From Triops longicaudatus (taxonomy: Eukaryota > Arthropoda > Branchiopoda > Notostraca > Triopsidae), in NCBI GenBank assembly GCA_022885665.1, contig JAGQDJ010000157.1, forward strand, positions 62,001 through 126,000: a stretch of DNA of 64,000 bases, in the 5' to 3' direction. The notes beneath the pieces were generated by a model, which saw only the letters and a list, made by a program, of their open reading frames with translations, did not search any database and had not been told where the DNA came from. The stretch's first letter is position 1. Every line of letters starts with the position of its first letter. The translations under genes were made by a program, and so were the position numbers. Shown piece by piece: positions 1-13,200 of this stretch.

Positions 1-3000
1 TTACAGGTGAAGAAAAATGGCTATATTCGACTAAGCTTAGTACCTGAAATTTACCACAAAAGTTTTTAAAAAATTCATTATACTCACTTTCGTCAGCTAT
101 TAAAAACTGTTTTGCAAGAGTTCTCTTTACGGAACACTGAGGAAGTAAGCGAATCTGTTTTACCAGTGAACGAAGTGATTTTCACACAGATTCTTCAGTT
201 TTTCAACCCTATATAATGCCTTAGTCTTATTTTTTTTATTTTTTTTTTTCACGGGAACTTCCTAAATTTTATCTCGATTCCTGCGCTCACACTAACGTCA
301 ACTGTACCTAATTTATTTATTTTTTTCTTACATCCTGTTAACTCTCACGGCTTTTTGGCTAAACGAGACATTCATTTTCAGTTTTATAGTAATTGATGTT
401 TATGAAAAAGATATTTATGAAAAGGTATATGATGAACAAAAGTGATTCGGATCACGATCATGGTAATCAATAGGATCTTGACCCGCGAACAGCGATCTGG
501 ATCAACGTTTGCTTATCACTGCGTGTTTGGATGAACTTTTGAGTAGTCCAGAAACTGAAATAAAAATTTCTCGCAATAGCTGAAAATTAAGGCAAAGAAA
601 ACAAAACACCGCGCATATAATTTAACTTAACCCAACAAACCTAACCTTATCTAGTGCTAGAATAACGAATCATACACGCATTTTACATTGCATAACTTCA
701 AATTTCTCGGCCAACGTTTCACCTTATAACTGATTGGTTCAACCTGTTCTGTATTTAATGGAGAAGTCTGATTAGACCTCGGTGGTTTGCCCTGTACAGT
801 TTTTTCTGCTCACAACAGTGCAGTGAACCCCCAATTTCGCGGTCTCGTTCAACGCGACTTCATTTTTACGCGGTAGGGAATTCGTTAATTCTTAGCCAAA
901 AATGAAGAGAAACAGGGTACTTTAGCTCAAAATTTACGCACTGTGACATTATTTCAACGTAAAGACACTGCAAAACGTAAGGATCATGCAAAACAGTAGT
1001 GGTTTTCTTTAACCCGCTTCAACGCTTAAAAACTCCCAGTATAAAAAATTAGTTTTTCTAAGAAGATTAATTACGAAAATAGGTTAAACATATTTTGGAT
1101 TTATCGGAATTTGATTTTGTTTAGTAACCTATAAAAATTCGCACGATCGACTGAGAGATAAAACAAAACGGAGAACCCCGCTGCCTCCCCCCCCCCCCCC
1201 GTATAGGAAACGGCTTGGAGATGGAATAATGGGAATCGAGTGGGGGAGAGGTAGAAGAAAAGTACCAACAGGTTTAAATAACAACGATATACCATTTCCA
1301 TAACCACAAACTGCACACCATCAAAATACGTGTTTAAAACTAAATGTTTCGTTTGTGTTTACTGCATTCGAGGCATAATAACAGAAATTGAAATAAAGAA
1401 CTAGATGGAAACAAAAAACAGCATGAATTTACGACGTTACGACGCATATAACTTACAAATCATAACCACGAAACACTGGTGCAACCAGAAAAGAACGAAC
1501 AAAATGTCCCTTTGAGCTAATTTGGCTCGGTGGATGTGCTGATTTAAGTTGATCATCCGACTGCTGGCGAAAGTCTTATCCAACTCTCCACGTAATCACC
1601 CACGAAATGCACAGCGCTTAAGGGTAGCTTGCTGTGCCAAAAACACCCAGTGGGTGGTAGCACGTTTGTGGCCCTCAAAACGATAGAATAAGTTATGATA
1701 CTTGCAAGACTAACATTGGCGGCTCCTCCACTAGAGGAGCCTGTCAAGGAGACGCGAACTAAGATTGGTCTAGAACCAATTGCAGTATCCTGGCATTAGC
1801 CTTAGTCGCTACATACATTCGTGGAATGACTGAATGCAGTTTAATGCAGGCTTTCATTCTTGGAGCGGCGGAATGCAGTATAGTATAGGATAGATCATAA
1901 TGCTACAAGATAGGGAAAACACTAATTTGCATATATCTCGGAAACTATTGATTATATGGAAGTGAAACAAGTTGCAACAACTCTTGTAGAACTAGAGCAA
2001 GCTACGCACGTAAGCAATGTATGTACGAAAAGCAAGTAATTTTCAGAATTTTACGTCTTGTAATAACTGTAGTCATGAGCAAAATTTTTTTCATAAAAAT
2101 ACCTTGTGGTGTGAGACTACGAACGGATTAAAAAAATCCGTTGAATCTTAAGGGAAGTAGCATCCCTTTTAACGAAAGCTTCTTACACCGAACGCCGTCC
2201 AGGAACGGAATAGGTTCATTAAACGGGGTACCACTATGTGATAAGAATAAGAGTAAAACTTTCTGAGAGCATGGAACGCATCCCCATCTTACACATGTTA
2301 AGCATGGCTCAGTCTACGAGTGTCTGTTTACGCAGCATTTTCGCGAAACCGATCTAAAGCGTAAATGGGGAGATAAGAGTATAACGAAGCTTGTCCATAA
2401 TCAGCATCCAGAAAGCGGTTATTTAAGGCATCCGGAAGAACATTTACCCCATTTCGAAGTAAGCTATCTGATGATACTTTTGTGTGTTTGTTGTTTCTGA
2501 AGTTTAAAAGCAAATTGACGTAAGTTTGCCACGTGGTAATCCACAATAAAATTGAAGCCATGTATTTTTATCCACGTATCCAGATTTTTTTTTTTCAAAG
2601 ACAGTCGTTAAATTTGCGTGTTTGTTTTTATTCATTTACTTCTTTACCTCTACCGAGTACCACTACCCCATCAATCTAAAAGTATCGCAGTAGGTAGGCT
2701 ACTTACCACGATATTGTAACGCAAAAATGTGCTCAGGGTTACTAGAGATAGTTTGTTAAGGATGTGGCGTTCAGTATCCGTCTTGGGCACTGTCACTCCC
2801 AAAGCTCCTTGGATGCCTTCCTCGAAGCGTCGTCTTTGGGGACTCGAGGTGGAATGCAAGGTGACTGCGAGAGAGTGAGAGGTCAAGGCTAAGGTAAGTA
2901 AATAAAAGGTTAGGTGAGAGGCAACTGAGAGAGTTGGAGAGTTGGAGGGTTGGTTAGTTGGCGTTAGAAGAGGAAAGTGGAAGGATTGAGTTAGTCAGAG

Positions 3001-3842
3001 CCGAAGGAGTGAGTGAGAGTAAGTCGAGGAGAGAAAAACGTGGAGAAGAGAGAGAGTAGAACAGTTGCGTTGTTAATGTGTTGCGATGGTAGTAACGAAC
3101 GTGTTGTAAGCTTAAGTTAACCCCTGTAACCCCACTGAATACACATATCCCACAAGCGGACCGTTTCCTTAAGGACCCGACGTGCAAAAATCGTCCTCCT
3201 CACGAAAGTGTACGTCACAATATAGTAATCGCAAATCTCTTTAACAGCTACCGGGTGGCGACAAAAAAAATGAGTTACAACAGTAAACCCTGGTACGAGT
3301 GTTTGTTTCTTTAAAAGAAAAAATCCTGGAGAAATTAGGACTGAAATGACGTTTCAAATGAAGTAGGGAATACTCTGTCGCATTTCGGAAAGTTACATAA
3401 AAACTCGTAAACGCTAAGATAGAAAACTATGTGAAAAACCTACATAGCAAGTTCCTACACTAGTTATTTAAAACCCCTTGGTCGCTAGATAATTCTGAAT
3501 GTGCCACGTATCCAAGGTCCCTCTCTCCCCTACGTCATTCTTGACAGTGCTTCTAAAATTTAAAACATTGTAACACTTTTTTATCATCTATGTTACATTA
3601 AGAGCACACGTTTAAATTTTTTCAGGAAAAAAGTCCGAAAACTGTTATCCTCAAATTTCAATAAATTCAAATTAATTTAAGTTGTATTGTTGAATTACGA
3701 ATCCCTTATGCCATCTACCGACCACTTGAAGCACATTACGAAACAAACAAATCCCCTCCATCAGTCGTTTCAACATTGTGTTTGTGTTACGTTAGTGAAA
3801 CGCCAGAGAAGATAGCATTACAGACTTTGTGAAATATTCAAG
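1..3842. other. Intergenic stretch without a recognised gene
   Basis: No exon of a known family was recognised on either strand. ORFs here are short (below 80 codons) and have no family signature. Landmarks are a run of 14 C at 1187-1200, an 8-bp perfect stem with a 5-base loop at 1721-1741 (GGCTCCTC / GAGGAGCC), a CCTAA-like tract near 625-655, and a purine-rich low-complexity block at about 2880-3060. The last ~150 bases should hold the STEEP1 promoter and 5' UTR. Confidence 0.5.
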
Positions 3843-4853
3843 ATGCCCAAGATCGTATCGAGAAGTATTGTGTGTTCAGATTCTAAAGATCAAGAGGAAT
3901 ATAACCAGTCAACGCCATTGCATCCTTTGTATTGCGTATGTGGCATGATGACGCTTATTTTAGGTATTTTTACATCTGTACACTATGGTGGAACATTCTG
4001 TAGTGTTTACTTTCTAACATTTTCTTTCTAAAACGCTAGATGCTCCACTTGAAAAGTTGCCACTAAGGGAAAAGGATGGAGCCCGAGTGGTTGACGGCAA
4101 GAAACACGCAAATAAATTGACTTGCGAGCCGGGCGAAACTATTTATATCAGAAGACCGAACGGACTTGAGAAGCAGTTCCGACTTAAATGCAAAAAGTAC
4201 ACACTGCGTTCTGTTAATGTTTTCAATCACAGTATTTAAATTACTGATGTACCTTTGGTTACATATTTGTTCTGTTTATTCATTAGATTCTTTATTAATT
4301 TTTTTTTCAAAATTATTATTTTTTTAATATCCGCAGTATTTCTTCTATTTATATATTTATTTTTTTCTTTAATTTATTATCTTAATTTTCTTACACAGGT
4401 GTAGCTTGCCTTTGTTTTACAAACATGATCTCAACAGTCCAATCGTATTCATAATCAAAGGTGCGCTCACCAAATCGGGCGAAAGTCAGATAAGGAGCTT
4501 GTACAGCCAGTTGGCCGCAAGCACTGAAGGAAAAGGGGATGAACAACCGAAAGTTATGGTTACCAAAAGAACACGGGATATGGGCAAATTTTCGTCTGTC
4601 ACTGTTTCGACCATGGACGAAGAAGAAGACGAGATCGAAGCGGTAAACTATACTTTTAAATTAATGGAGCTGTGAAACATTTGGCTGTTTTTTTTTTCTT
4701 CTTTTGTAGAGAGAAGTGGCCGATTCCTACGCCAACAATGCACGTATCATCGAAATGCAACTGGACCGAAAAGGTAGCAAGCGCAAAACCGAGCAGCCTG
4801 ACGCCTCTGAAATGAAGAAACGGATAGCTCGAGGCACTCTTGTCGAAAAATGA
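3843..4853 (+). CDS. STEEP1: STEEP1-like protein (STING ER exit protein family, CXorf56)
   Basis: Four exons, 3843-3963, 4040-4196, 4399-4642 and 4710-4853, join in frame to 221 residues, essentially the length of the human protein (about 222). Introns are 76, 202 and 67 bp with GT/AG ends. The protein opens with MPKIVSRSIVCSD. It carries the CVCGMM pair of cysteines, then KCKKCSLPLFY across intron 2, completing the family's zinc-binding cysteines. Next comes TKRTRDMGKFSSVTVST, a hallmark of this family, followed by an acidic stretch and a basic C-terminal coiled region. In vertebrates STEEP1 binds STING and promotes its exit from the ER. Whether it does so here is inference. The ATG at 3843 is chosen because it gives the conserved N-terminus. 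No break or missing key residue was seen. Confidence 0.93.
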
Positions 4854-4868
4854 AAAACAGACACTGTA

Positions 4869-4874
4869 AATAAA
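4869..4874 (+). promoter_or_regulatory. Polyadenylation signal AATAAA of the STEEP1-like gene
   Basis: A canonical AATAAA lies 15 bases after the stop codon, giving a very short 3' UTR. It is called on position and exact match. Confidence 0.6.
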
Positions 4875-5216
4875 GAATTTTCAGATAAATTACTTTGTTA
4901 TACCAACATATTGCTCTGTTCGTCATGTGTACACCAATCGCGTTATCTCACTTCATTTACGTTCCGTATTTCAGCTTCTGAATTTCAGTCGAACTTTTCG
5001 TGGGATTTAGAGAATCTTGCGTTTCGTCATATTTCACGTCATTTTGACCACTTCACAGGATGTATGTGCCCTATGTAATTAGATTTTTTTTATAAATCGT
5101 CTTTAAAAACTGAACCAATTTGTACACGTTTCTGGACAGTATTACACGAGATAAGTGAACAGTTTTGTACGTAACATTAAGTAAAGTTAGAAGGGTTTAA
5201 AGAAAGTTCGTACCGA

Positions 5217-5330
5217 TTTCATAGAGAAAAACAAGCATTATGAAGCGTGTTGCAATTGACGACTTTTTTGTAACTGGCCAATTGAAAATTGACCAGACTG
5301 AACCTAGCTTGTGTTTACGAAGATACAGTT
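5217..5330 (+). repeat. Fragment of the dispersed repeat family seen at 26.4 kb and 59.9 kb
   Basis: The segment containing AAAAACAAGCATTATG, followed by a GCGTGTTGC-like string, closely resembles 26452-26540 (+) and the complement of about 59900-59955. It is a partial copy of the same interspersed element. Confidence 0.5.
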
Positions 5331-5754
5331 AAAATCTCCGTAATTTTCGTCTTCTAAAGCACTCTGAAATGCTCCAGGAAAACAAATTATTGCTCTAATA
5401 ATCTATAAATTCTGTAGCTTTATTTAGTGAAACTTTTTTTAATTTGATTATTCCTTCGAAGAGGCCATGTCCAATCTCAAATATACTTCGTTGTTCGGCT
5501 TAACCTAGGAATCATTCACAGTAAAGAAAATATTATTTGTAATCTAATAGATGCATACACATACTCTAAAGGAGGAAAAAAAAATATTTCAAAGACATTC
5601 TGCGTCTAATTCGCGGTATTTTCCAATTAATCTTTTATTCTGCTTTCTTACACGACTCCAGATTGTACGATTTTAGTCTATGGCTTGTTTCTTTGAGCAA
5701 CCAAAATAAAAACTGGATTGAAAAAACGCCTACATATTGACACTAATACGCAGA

Positions 5755-7658
5755 TTATCTCCAAACTGGCGGTTTCGGTTTGCCTTGTACGTTACTTGGT
5801 GTGGTCGACCTTGAACCACTCCGATTGAGTGTACCACTCGTACCACGTTGATTCGTTTGAAGCGTCTGACTAGAACTTCGCGAGGTCCCAACGCTTTGGC
5901 TAGAACGGGTACTTGGAGCTTGACTAGACACAGTATTTCTGCTGCTTATTGCTGGCGTGGATGAGGGACGAGACTTAACTGCGGTACTTCTAACATTCTT
6001 CGAAGGTAAACGAACGCTTGGCGGCCTCGTGGGTTGGTTATCTTCCCACGGGAGAAATAATGCAGATTGAAGAAGCTCTTCTTGAGTACTGGACGTTAAA
6101 CCTGACCAACTAGGACACGCCCTCGCTTTCCTAACGTTCTTTTTTATGTTTCCTTTAAGCGTCTCTATCATCTTTTCCAAGAAGTTTCGAAAATGCTAGA
6201 GAAAAAAGTTAAAATTTTTAAATAAAGTAGGGAATAGGAATTACCTCTTCATAGTCCGGATCTAACCACTTCTGCAAATAAGTTAGACACTGACAAGCCT
6301 GATCTACTTCCACTTCTTGACAGGCTTGCAACAGCACAGAGTCAACGCGACTCAAGTCCATTTCACCACTCAGCTTCAGTTTGACGAATCTATGCAGAGA
6401 GATAATTGTAAAGAAACAAAAGAATTTTCAGTTATTCTTGGATACAAATTTCTGGTTATACAAATATTCTTCATTGACTTTCATTTCATATCAGTTTATG
6501 GCTGACTTCCTTATGACTATTTCTTCTTTATTTCTTCTAATTTACTTTTGAATGCTTTAATTTTATTTTGTAACAATCTTATTCGGCGAAAAATGGTAAA
6601 TTTCTCTACAATAGCAAAAAAAGAGTTGAGCAGCTACATATCTTACCTTCGTGAAAATTGAAATGTAAAAAAAAAATAGTTTTGTCTACACATTTCTGTA
6701 ACTAAAAGTTCCCTGGAAAACAGTGTACTGGTAGATTTTCTCCCGTACCTCGGTGAATCAAGCACAGCGACAAGGTTACATGATAAATATCGAAGTGCGT
6801 TAGTTTTCAGCTCTTCGGTGACATCAGTTACGGCTTGAGCCCATTTAACGGATGGTAAACGCCTCAAGACAACGTCGCAATCCACGATTGTATCCAACAC
6901 GTGGCCTGCCCTCTAAATTTGACAGATGCACTTAAAAAATTATAGTTTTCCATATTCAGCTTACTAAGGTAGAGACTTTGCGATTTAAACAAAGTTCCTT
7001 TAAGGTGATACTCAAGTCAGCGAAGCTTTGAGTGGGCCAGATATCTTTAAAATGATGTGAAATCCAATCCAAGGCCTCGTTTTGAAGAGCTGTTATGTTG
7101 TATAGCGTTAGAACAGTTAAGTAGTCCAATGTAGAATGTATACATTCGGAACAAGGCTATTGAACAATAGTTTAGATTCTATACAATCTTCTTTTCTTTT
7201 TTATTCAATTTCTAAATTATTTTTTAATTAACTGACTCTGTGGAAGTCGTGGAACAGCTTTTGCTTAAAATATCTGGAAAGGAAAGCCAGCAATTCAGCT
7301 AAGCCAAGCATATCTGCAAGACGAACTATATCCACAAGAACTGCCATTTCGGAAACAAGGTCTTCGAAGCTTAGGTTTCCGGAAATGTGGGTCAGGACAA
7401 GATTTGCCGTCTCGTAGCCACTAAGTAAAAGAAACCCTGGGTTTTTGGGGTCATTTAAGTGACTTATTATTTTTACCAATCTAATGTGACGGTTCCTTCT
7501 TGATTCTCAAGCCATGAGCCTTGGAACATGGCAGCAAAATAAGGGACTTTAAGCAACAATTCTTTCTTTACAGGGATACAGCCGCCATGTACTTTAACCT
7601 GGACTAGGTCGTCACTTGCGATTGTATTTTCTTGTGAACTTTCTACGAAATTATCCAT
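5755..7658 (-). CDS. BTB/POZ domain protein resembling BTBD8
   Basis: Six exons on the minus strand, 7658-7477, 7420-7237, 7156-6965, 6912-6749, 6389-6245 and 6195-5755, join in frame to 435 residues. Introns run from 49 bp upward. Exons 1 and 2 give a BTB/POZ fold: a VKVHGGCIPVKKELL strand-helix start, the typical KVPYFAAMF, then SWLENQEGTVTLD and a helical LVDIVRLADMLGLAELLAF. Exons 3 to 5 encode an all-helical BACK-like middle region with VVLRRLPSVKW and LQKWLDPDYEE. The last exon begins with HFRNFLEKMIETLKG, a basic segment, and ends in a Ser/Thr/Pro/Arg-rich disordered tail. BTB proteins dimerise and often act as Cullin-3 adaptors or scaffolds. The BTBD8 assignment rests on the overall arrangement recalled from that family and is less certain than the BTB call. 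The ATG at 7658 is the first in frame with the domain. Confidence 0.8.
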
Positions 7659-10290
7659 TCTGATTCACATAATGTTGTGTTCAATGATTAGCTCCGCTTT
7701 TTTCGATGTTTTCGTCAAAGCGCGACACCCAGCGGTGTCGTAGCAAGTGCACATTGGTAGCTTGAACTTCAACATCTGAATCCCTCATAGTGGAGGGAAC
7801 GGGGCAGTGCGAGGACTTTTCTGTTGCTTATTTTTCACGTCACGCACACAGAAAACTCTAGCCCGAAGTCAAACTCTTCAGGTGGAGTAGTGTCTAAGCT
7901 ATCAAACGAGATATTTTACGCTTCATAAAAGGTGAAAAATAAGACCTAACAACCAAGGAAACTAGAGTCTGTTCGAGCTGTCCAAAATGAGATGTCGGGC
8001 ACAGGTTGGACTATGGGTCGTGAAAAAAGGGCCCTGTGTTTTGCCACAACATAGCTGGCAGAAATATCTTTAAGGTAACTTACATAATAGAGTGGAAAGA
8101 TATTTGTGAGAACTTACAGGTATAATGCAAAGGAATAGTAGAATGTTAGTACTCTATCAGTGTGAAAATCTATTTCTATTTATTTCGTCATAAGCGCGGC
8201 GCAAAACTTGCTGCCTAAAACAAATTAATACAACCCGTACTGAAGAGCCGCTTGTGAATTTCTAAGTCTTTTGTAGGTTTCCTTTTGAATCCTTGTGATT
8301 GAGCTTTCACAGAATTGTCCTATATCTTACACTGTACACAAAAACCATTTTGGGAAAACAATTTTCGGACACTCAACGTAAACAATAGTACGAAAACACT
8401 ACGGCGCGTTTCTTGTAAAAGGAGCCAATAAATAGTTTTTATTTGTTTTCTCACGTGTAATTCACTCTTTTTCGACGAAACTTCCCAATGTGTCTTTCGT
8501 TCTGTTCACTAAGTATTTTTTTTTTCTTTTTTTTTTTTTCATAATCATTTGTAGCTTGCATGGTTTGTCCGACGGATCAACTATCCCGTCTTTCCTCGAC
8601 TGATCTGTTGTACGCCCCTAGGTCTTTTTTCAGCCACGAAAGCTTTTCGAGCAAAACTTTTGCACTGGTTAGCTTTAGTATGAGCGGATGAGATGTAAAA
8701 ATAAGATTTTAACGAAACACACCACTATTTTTTGCAAAAATGGGTCAAACTCCATTAGAGTATACCATTACAATTACACTGCTTCCGTCCGCTTATTCTG
8801 GTTCCGGGCAACTTCTAACGTGGAAACCTCACATAATTTACCCAAAATTAATTTAACCTAACCTAGCCTCATTCATCCTTACCTAACTGAATCTATCACA
8901 GGCCAAGGAGCAAATTGCAGAAAACTACTGAACTCAGAACTTGAAAACCGTTCGAGCGTTTTATTATAAGATAGTCACAAGAACAGAGTAAATAAAAAAA
9001 TAAACTTTACATGTTAACACACTGTTCTTCTTAAAGCATTCCAAAATCGTAACAAATGGCGTTATGAAGTTTAGATAGGGCGGTGTTTCTCCCAAAATCG
9101 CGGTAAGATTCACTGGTTCGTAGTTAACTTCCAAAGAATTGCTTATCCCTTTATTTATTTCTGTAAAATGGCAGCAATATAAAATGCAGTCAGTTCAAGT
9201 TAAATCACCTAACGTTTTACTTCTTGAGAGAAAGAGATAGGAGTTCATCGGTAAAGATAAAATTCGCTTACACGCAGAAAGAAGTTTCTAAACCGCTGTC
9301 ATAGAGGGCGGAAACACCGTCAGAACTCCGTAAATTAATAAAAATAAAGCCACATGGACGATAAATGATTCTGATTAACACTTATATGTTAAAAAAAAAC
9401 TTAAAAAGTACTCAGGGTAGCTAGTTTGACGGAACTTCACCAAACATTTGCTGTTAGTGATTGATTTAGCTGCAACACTGCGTCTTACCTTTTTCGTCCA
9501 CAAAACATTATTCCAGCGATATTATCGTTCGATACAAAGTCTTTGAGTTCCCAAATAACTAAGATTTTAGTTCAGCTAAAGCCAATAACTACAAAATGTA
9601 GGTTTGTTTGGTTTGTATTACTACCGTAATAATATCCAGACACGATGATTCAGAATGGTTAGTACTTCATGCAACTCGAAAATTGTCCCGCAAATAGGAG
9701 CATTATAAGAGAAAGTGCACAAGGAAGTGTTTAATAGCAAAAACGCAGTTGTATTGTTAGTAAAACACAAGACTAGAAATTTCACCTTCCCTAATACGTT
9801 ACGAACTTTGTAATACAGCTTCAGTCTTTTGAAAATAAAAAAAGATAGCTCCCGCAACGACAGACCTTTCCCCACGAATTCCAAGGCCAAGGTGAGATCA
9901 AGACAGTAGTGGTGGGAGGCAGAGAAACTGAAAAGAACAGCTCGTGGATAATCTTCGCATGTCACCATGTGTGGTCCAAGAATGTCCACATTCCTTGCCG
10001 GAAGAGGTTCATATGACATGAGCCAGGAACAAGTACAAAAAAGGAGGAATGTAAGCCTGCACTGGTCACCATTCTTCTCTACAACTAAAATGCCGCATCA
10101 GAGCCAGGCGCTCCTGCAACCCGGAATGAGAACGAAGTGTCAACAAACAAAAAAGTTGAGCAACAATCAACAAATTTTCCGTCCATTTTTTCTCTATATG
10201 GGGCGATTTGCTTTCCAGTGTTACACGATGACCAGACTTTCACATTCTGCATAGTGAAAAGTTATTTTTACGTCGTAATTGCAAAAATTT
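7659..10290. other. Intergenic region with degraded dispersed repeats
   Basis: No exon was recognised. The part 8430-8610 resembles the repeat at 26.1-26.3 kb, including a CGACGGATCAACTATC string matching CGACGCGTCAACTGTC there. The part 8630-8890 resembles 17060-17420 and 24960-25090, and ends in CCTAACCTAGCC-like degenerate telomere-type sequence. The 3' UTR of ZMYND19 should lie at the right-hand end. Confidence 0.45.
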
Positions 10291-13200
10291 CTAACGTTCG
10301 GGGGGACGTTCGATATAATAAGGTCGTTTTCTCTCTCGGCAGCTTTTCTTATGTACTGGCCAATCTTTTTGCTGGCAGTAGGTACCACAATAGCGTGCTT
10401 CCTGTAATTATAACCACATCATTGGTATTAAAGAATTGACTAAAATGAGTCATGTAATGTATGAATTAATTTACCTGACATCGACCGCAAATCGAAAATT
10501 CCCGGAGTTCTTTCTCCATATTGGTACAGGGCGGGTAGTGGCATTCGTAGTAGCAAAAACTATCATCTTCCTCTTCGACGACTTCACCGTTCGCGTTGTA
10601 ATATTTGGTAATGCCCATTTCTACAAAATGCTGAAATTCGCCACAAAAATATATACAATTAGATTACGTAATCCAACCGCGAAGCAAAACTTAGCAAGCT
10701 ATGATTACAAAGAACACCTTTTTCAACAAGAGTTCAGTCAACTTCGAAAACCGCAAGGCTGACTGCTTTGATGCGTGACTTGTAGTCAGTGTCAATGTCT
10801 AGTTTGATGACCGAACAGAGAAAAACGCTAAGCAACTGCCGAGGAAAGTTGTCTTTCCGTAACTCCGCTTAAGCTCTGTGTCTTCCTTCTTCAACTCAAT
10901 GGACTATTTGCAGAATGCAATTTAAGCCATCTAAATTACGGAATTTACTTTCACCTGTAGTGAGAACAGCGTCTCAAGCTTCCTACCGTCAAAAATTTTG
11001 TCTGAAAAAAAGAGGCACGTTTCTATTTTTTTTTTGTCTGTTAATTTTTGAGCAAAATAATAAAAAAATCGGCAATTTATCGTGTTGAACCAGAGGTTTT
11101 AATTCCGTGGTGGCATGTGTACTTTATTTTTAGTGTACGCGTTCAAAGTACGACTCTGAACGTGAACAAGAAATCTCACAACAAAAATTAATTAATAACA
11201 TTTTCGCAAAAATTATTCTTAACGTGGATGTCAATTAGGTGAACGTGTTTTTTATTGTTATTTTTTATCGGGTAAACATTTTAGGGGGAAAATTAATGAA
11301 AGAAGACAGAAAAGGACTAAATCAAGCCTTAAAACTTGTGTTCCTTTCCATATTCGCATTTCTTTTGTACTTCTTTAGGTTTCTAATACTAGTTTTTATC
11401 TTACAATACCTTCCTGACCGCACCGCGCTCAAGTACAAAAAACCATAAGCTGTAACATGGGAAAAGGGCCAGAATTCAATAGGTAATTTTGAACACCAAA
11501 TATCTTGCAGAAAGAAGGTTATATTTTGATTTACAGCTACCTAACTTACGTTTTGGACAAAACATTAGTCAAAAAGTTATTTTAATGCTCACTGAAAACT
11601 ATTTTTCGAGAAGGCAAAAATAGCAAAATAGCAAAACTTTAGTCGTTACAAACTTACTAAGAATAGTTCGTAAAATACAGTGACAGTAAGCTATAATCAT
11701 CATTATACGTAACTTTATTGTAAAAAATTCTGGTGAAATATTGGTCAGTTTTGGTGAAAGACCCTAAACCGTTTAATGGGTGATTTCCTTCTATCTCGGT
11801 CAGGTAACACGTGGCCTTCGAGCGAAAACACTGAAAGTGCAAGCACAACTTAAATGGTCGGCCAAACACGCGTTATTTTAACATTTCAGTTCCTTCAGAC
11901 AAAAACCTCCCCACAAAAAATTCTGAAAAAACTTTCACGACAATTTTTCTTCAGTTAGGCTCCGTTACCCAAATCCAAACGACTTTTACCCAATTTGAGG
12001 TTATATACCACTATTGTGCTCTATTGGTATGCTAAGACAGTATTGATAAGACAGGTTGGTACGCTAAATTACCTCTTCGACAGGGTCATTTGGCAACTGT
12101 TGAATTGCAGCCCAATACAGAGAATGTTCTCGTTCTCGGGCGCTAGGAGCGGCGGGACTAGTTGTGGATGAACTGGCGGAGGAATCTTCTCCGCGTACGG
12201 TTTCACACCATGGGTGCGATTCCGGTGAGGCAGTCGGTGAAGGCGTACTGGACGTAAAATTGGTAGGAATGTGTGGGACCCACGAAGTTGTCAAGACACT
12301 GCTTTGGTTCCTGACTAGAAAGCGGCTCCGAGAAGACGTCCCCGAAATTGGCATCAACGTCAGATTTTCCACGCGGTTATCGACCGTGACTCCGTTCTTA
12401 TGAACTACCTTGAAGCCCGGTGCGATGCCACCGCAATGCTTTTCCCTGCAATGCAATGAGCAATTATTTAAGTAAGAAGTTTACTATTGGTTTGGTTTCG
12501 CAACGTATTTGTAAGTGATAGCATTTTTGATTATTCTGTAACGTAGCCCGCATTCCTAGTTGGACAAAGTGATCGGAAAGGTGAAAAACAGGCTCCACCG
12601 GCGTTAACGATATTGTCACGTGGTACCTCGAAACAACAAAGAGGTCCAGGTGCGCGCAACTAACTGGACTTATCAAGAGGAAAGGAGCAGATGTGTCGGC
12701 TCGGCGACGTCTGCTGAGTCCGTTACTTGTGCCTGTTGAGGTTTCCTTCCCAGCAATAGGCAAATTGTAACTAGCAACTCCAAGTGAAAAGAAGAGGGAA
12801 ACGTCACCGTGACTTTGAATGCAGAGCTACCGAAGCCAGGTGGTGCAAGGACACTTCGTAGCAGCTGCTTCCGTGACAAAGCCAAACAAAAACGCCTATT
12901 TTCCCGTCTCCGTCCCTTGTAGGCCTACTTGTCCGAAACTAAACACGAGCCAATGTAACCTTCGTTACTTGAAGCAATTATTTTTCAAGATTCCCATCCA
13001 CACTTCTATCCCAGTCATAGTTAAAAATCAATTCAACAAAATCGAGCAATACAACAGAGTATAAACGCATTTTTGTTATACACAATTTTTTATTAACATC
13101 CTTTCCAAAATAGTTTAGGGTAACGTAAGTACTATTGCAATCTAATGTAGTCGTGCAATTTTTCGCTTTCGCATTTGTTTCCTAATATTAGGTCTCTGCC

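Noticed and set aside
9621..10019. 132-codon minus-strand ORF downstream of the last ZMYND19 exon
   Set aside because: No family signature, overlaps a comparable plus-strand ORF, and lies where the ZMYND19 3' UTR is expected; probably chance.
11239..11448. Hydrophobic 69-codon ORF resembling a membrane peptide
   Set aside because: T-rich DNA gives hydrophobic translations by composition alone; it lies within a ZMYND19 intron on the opposite strand.
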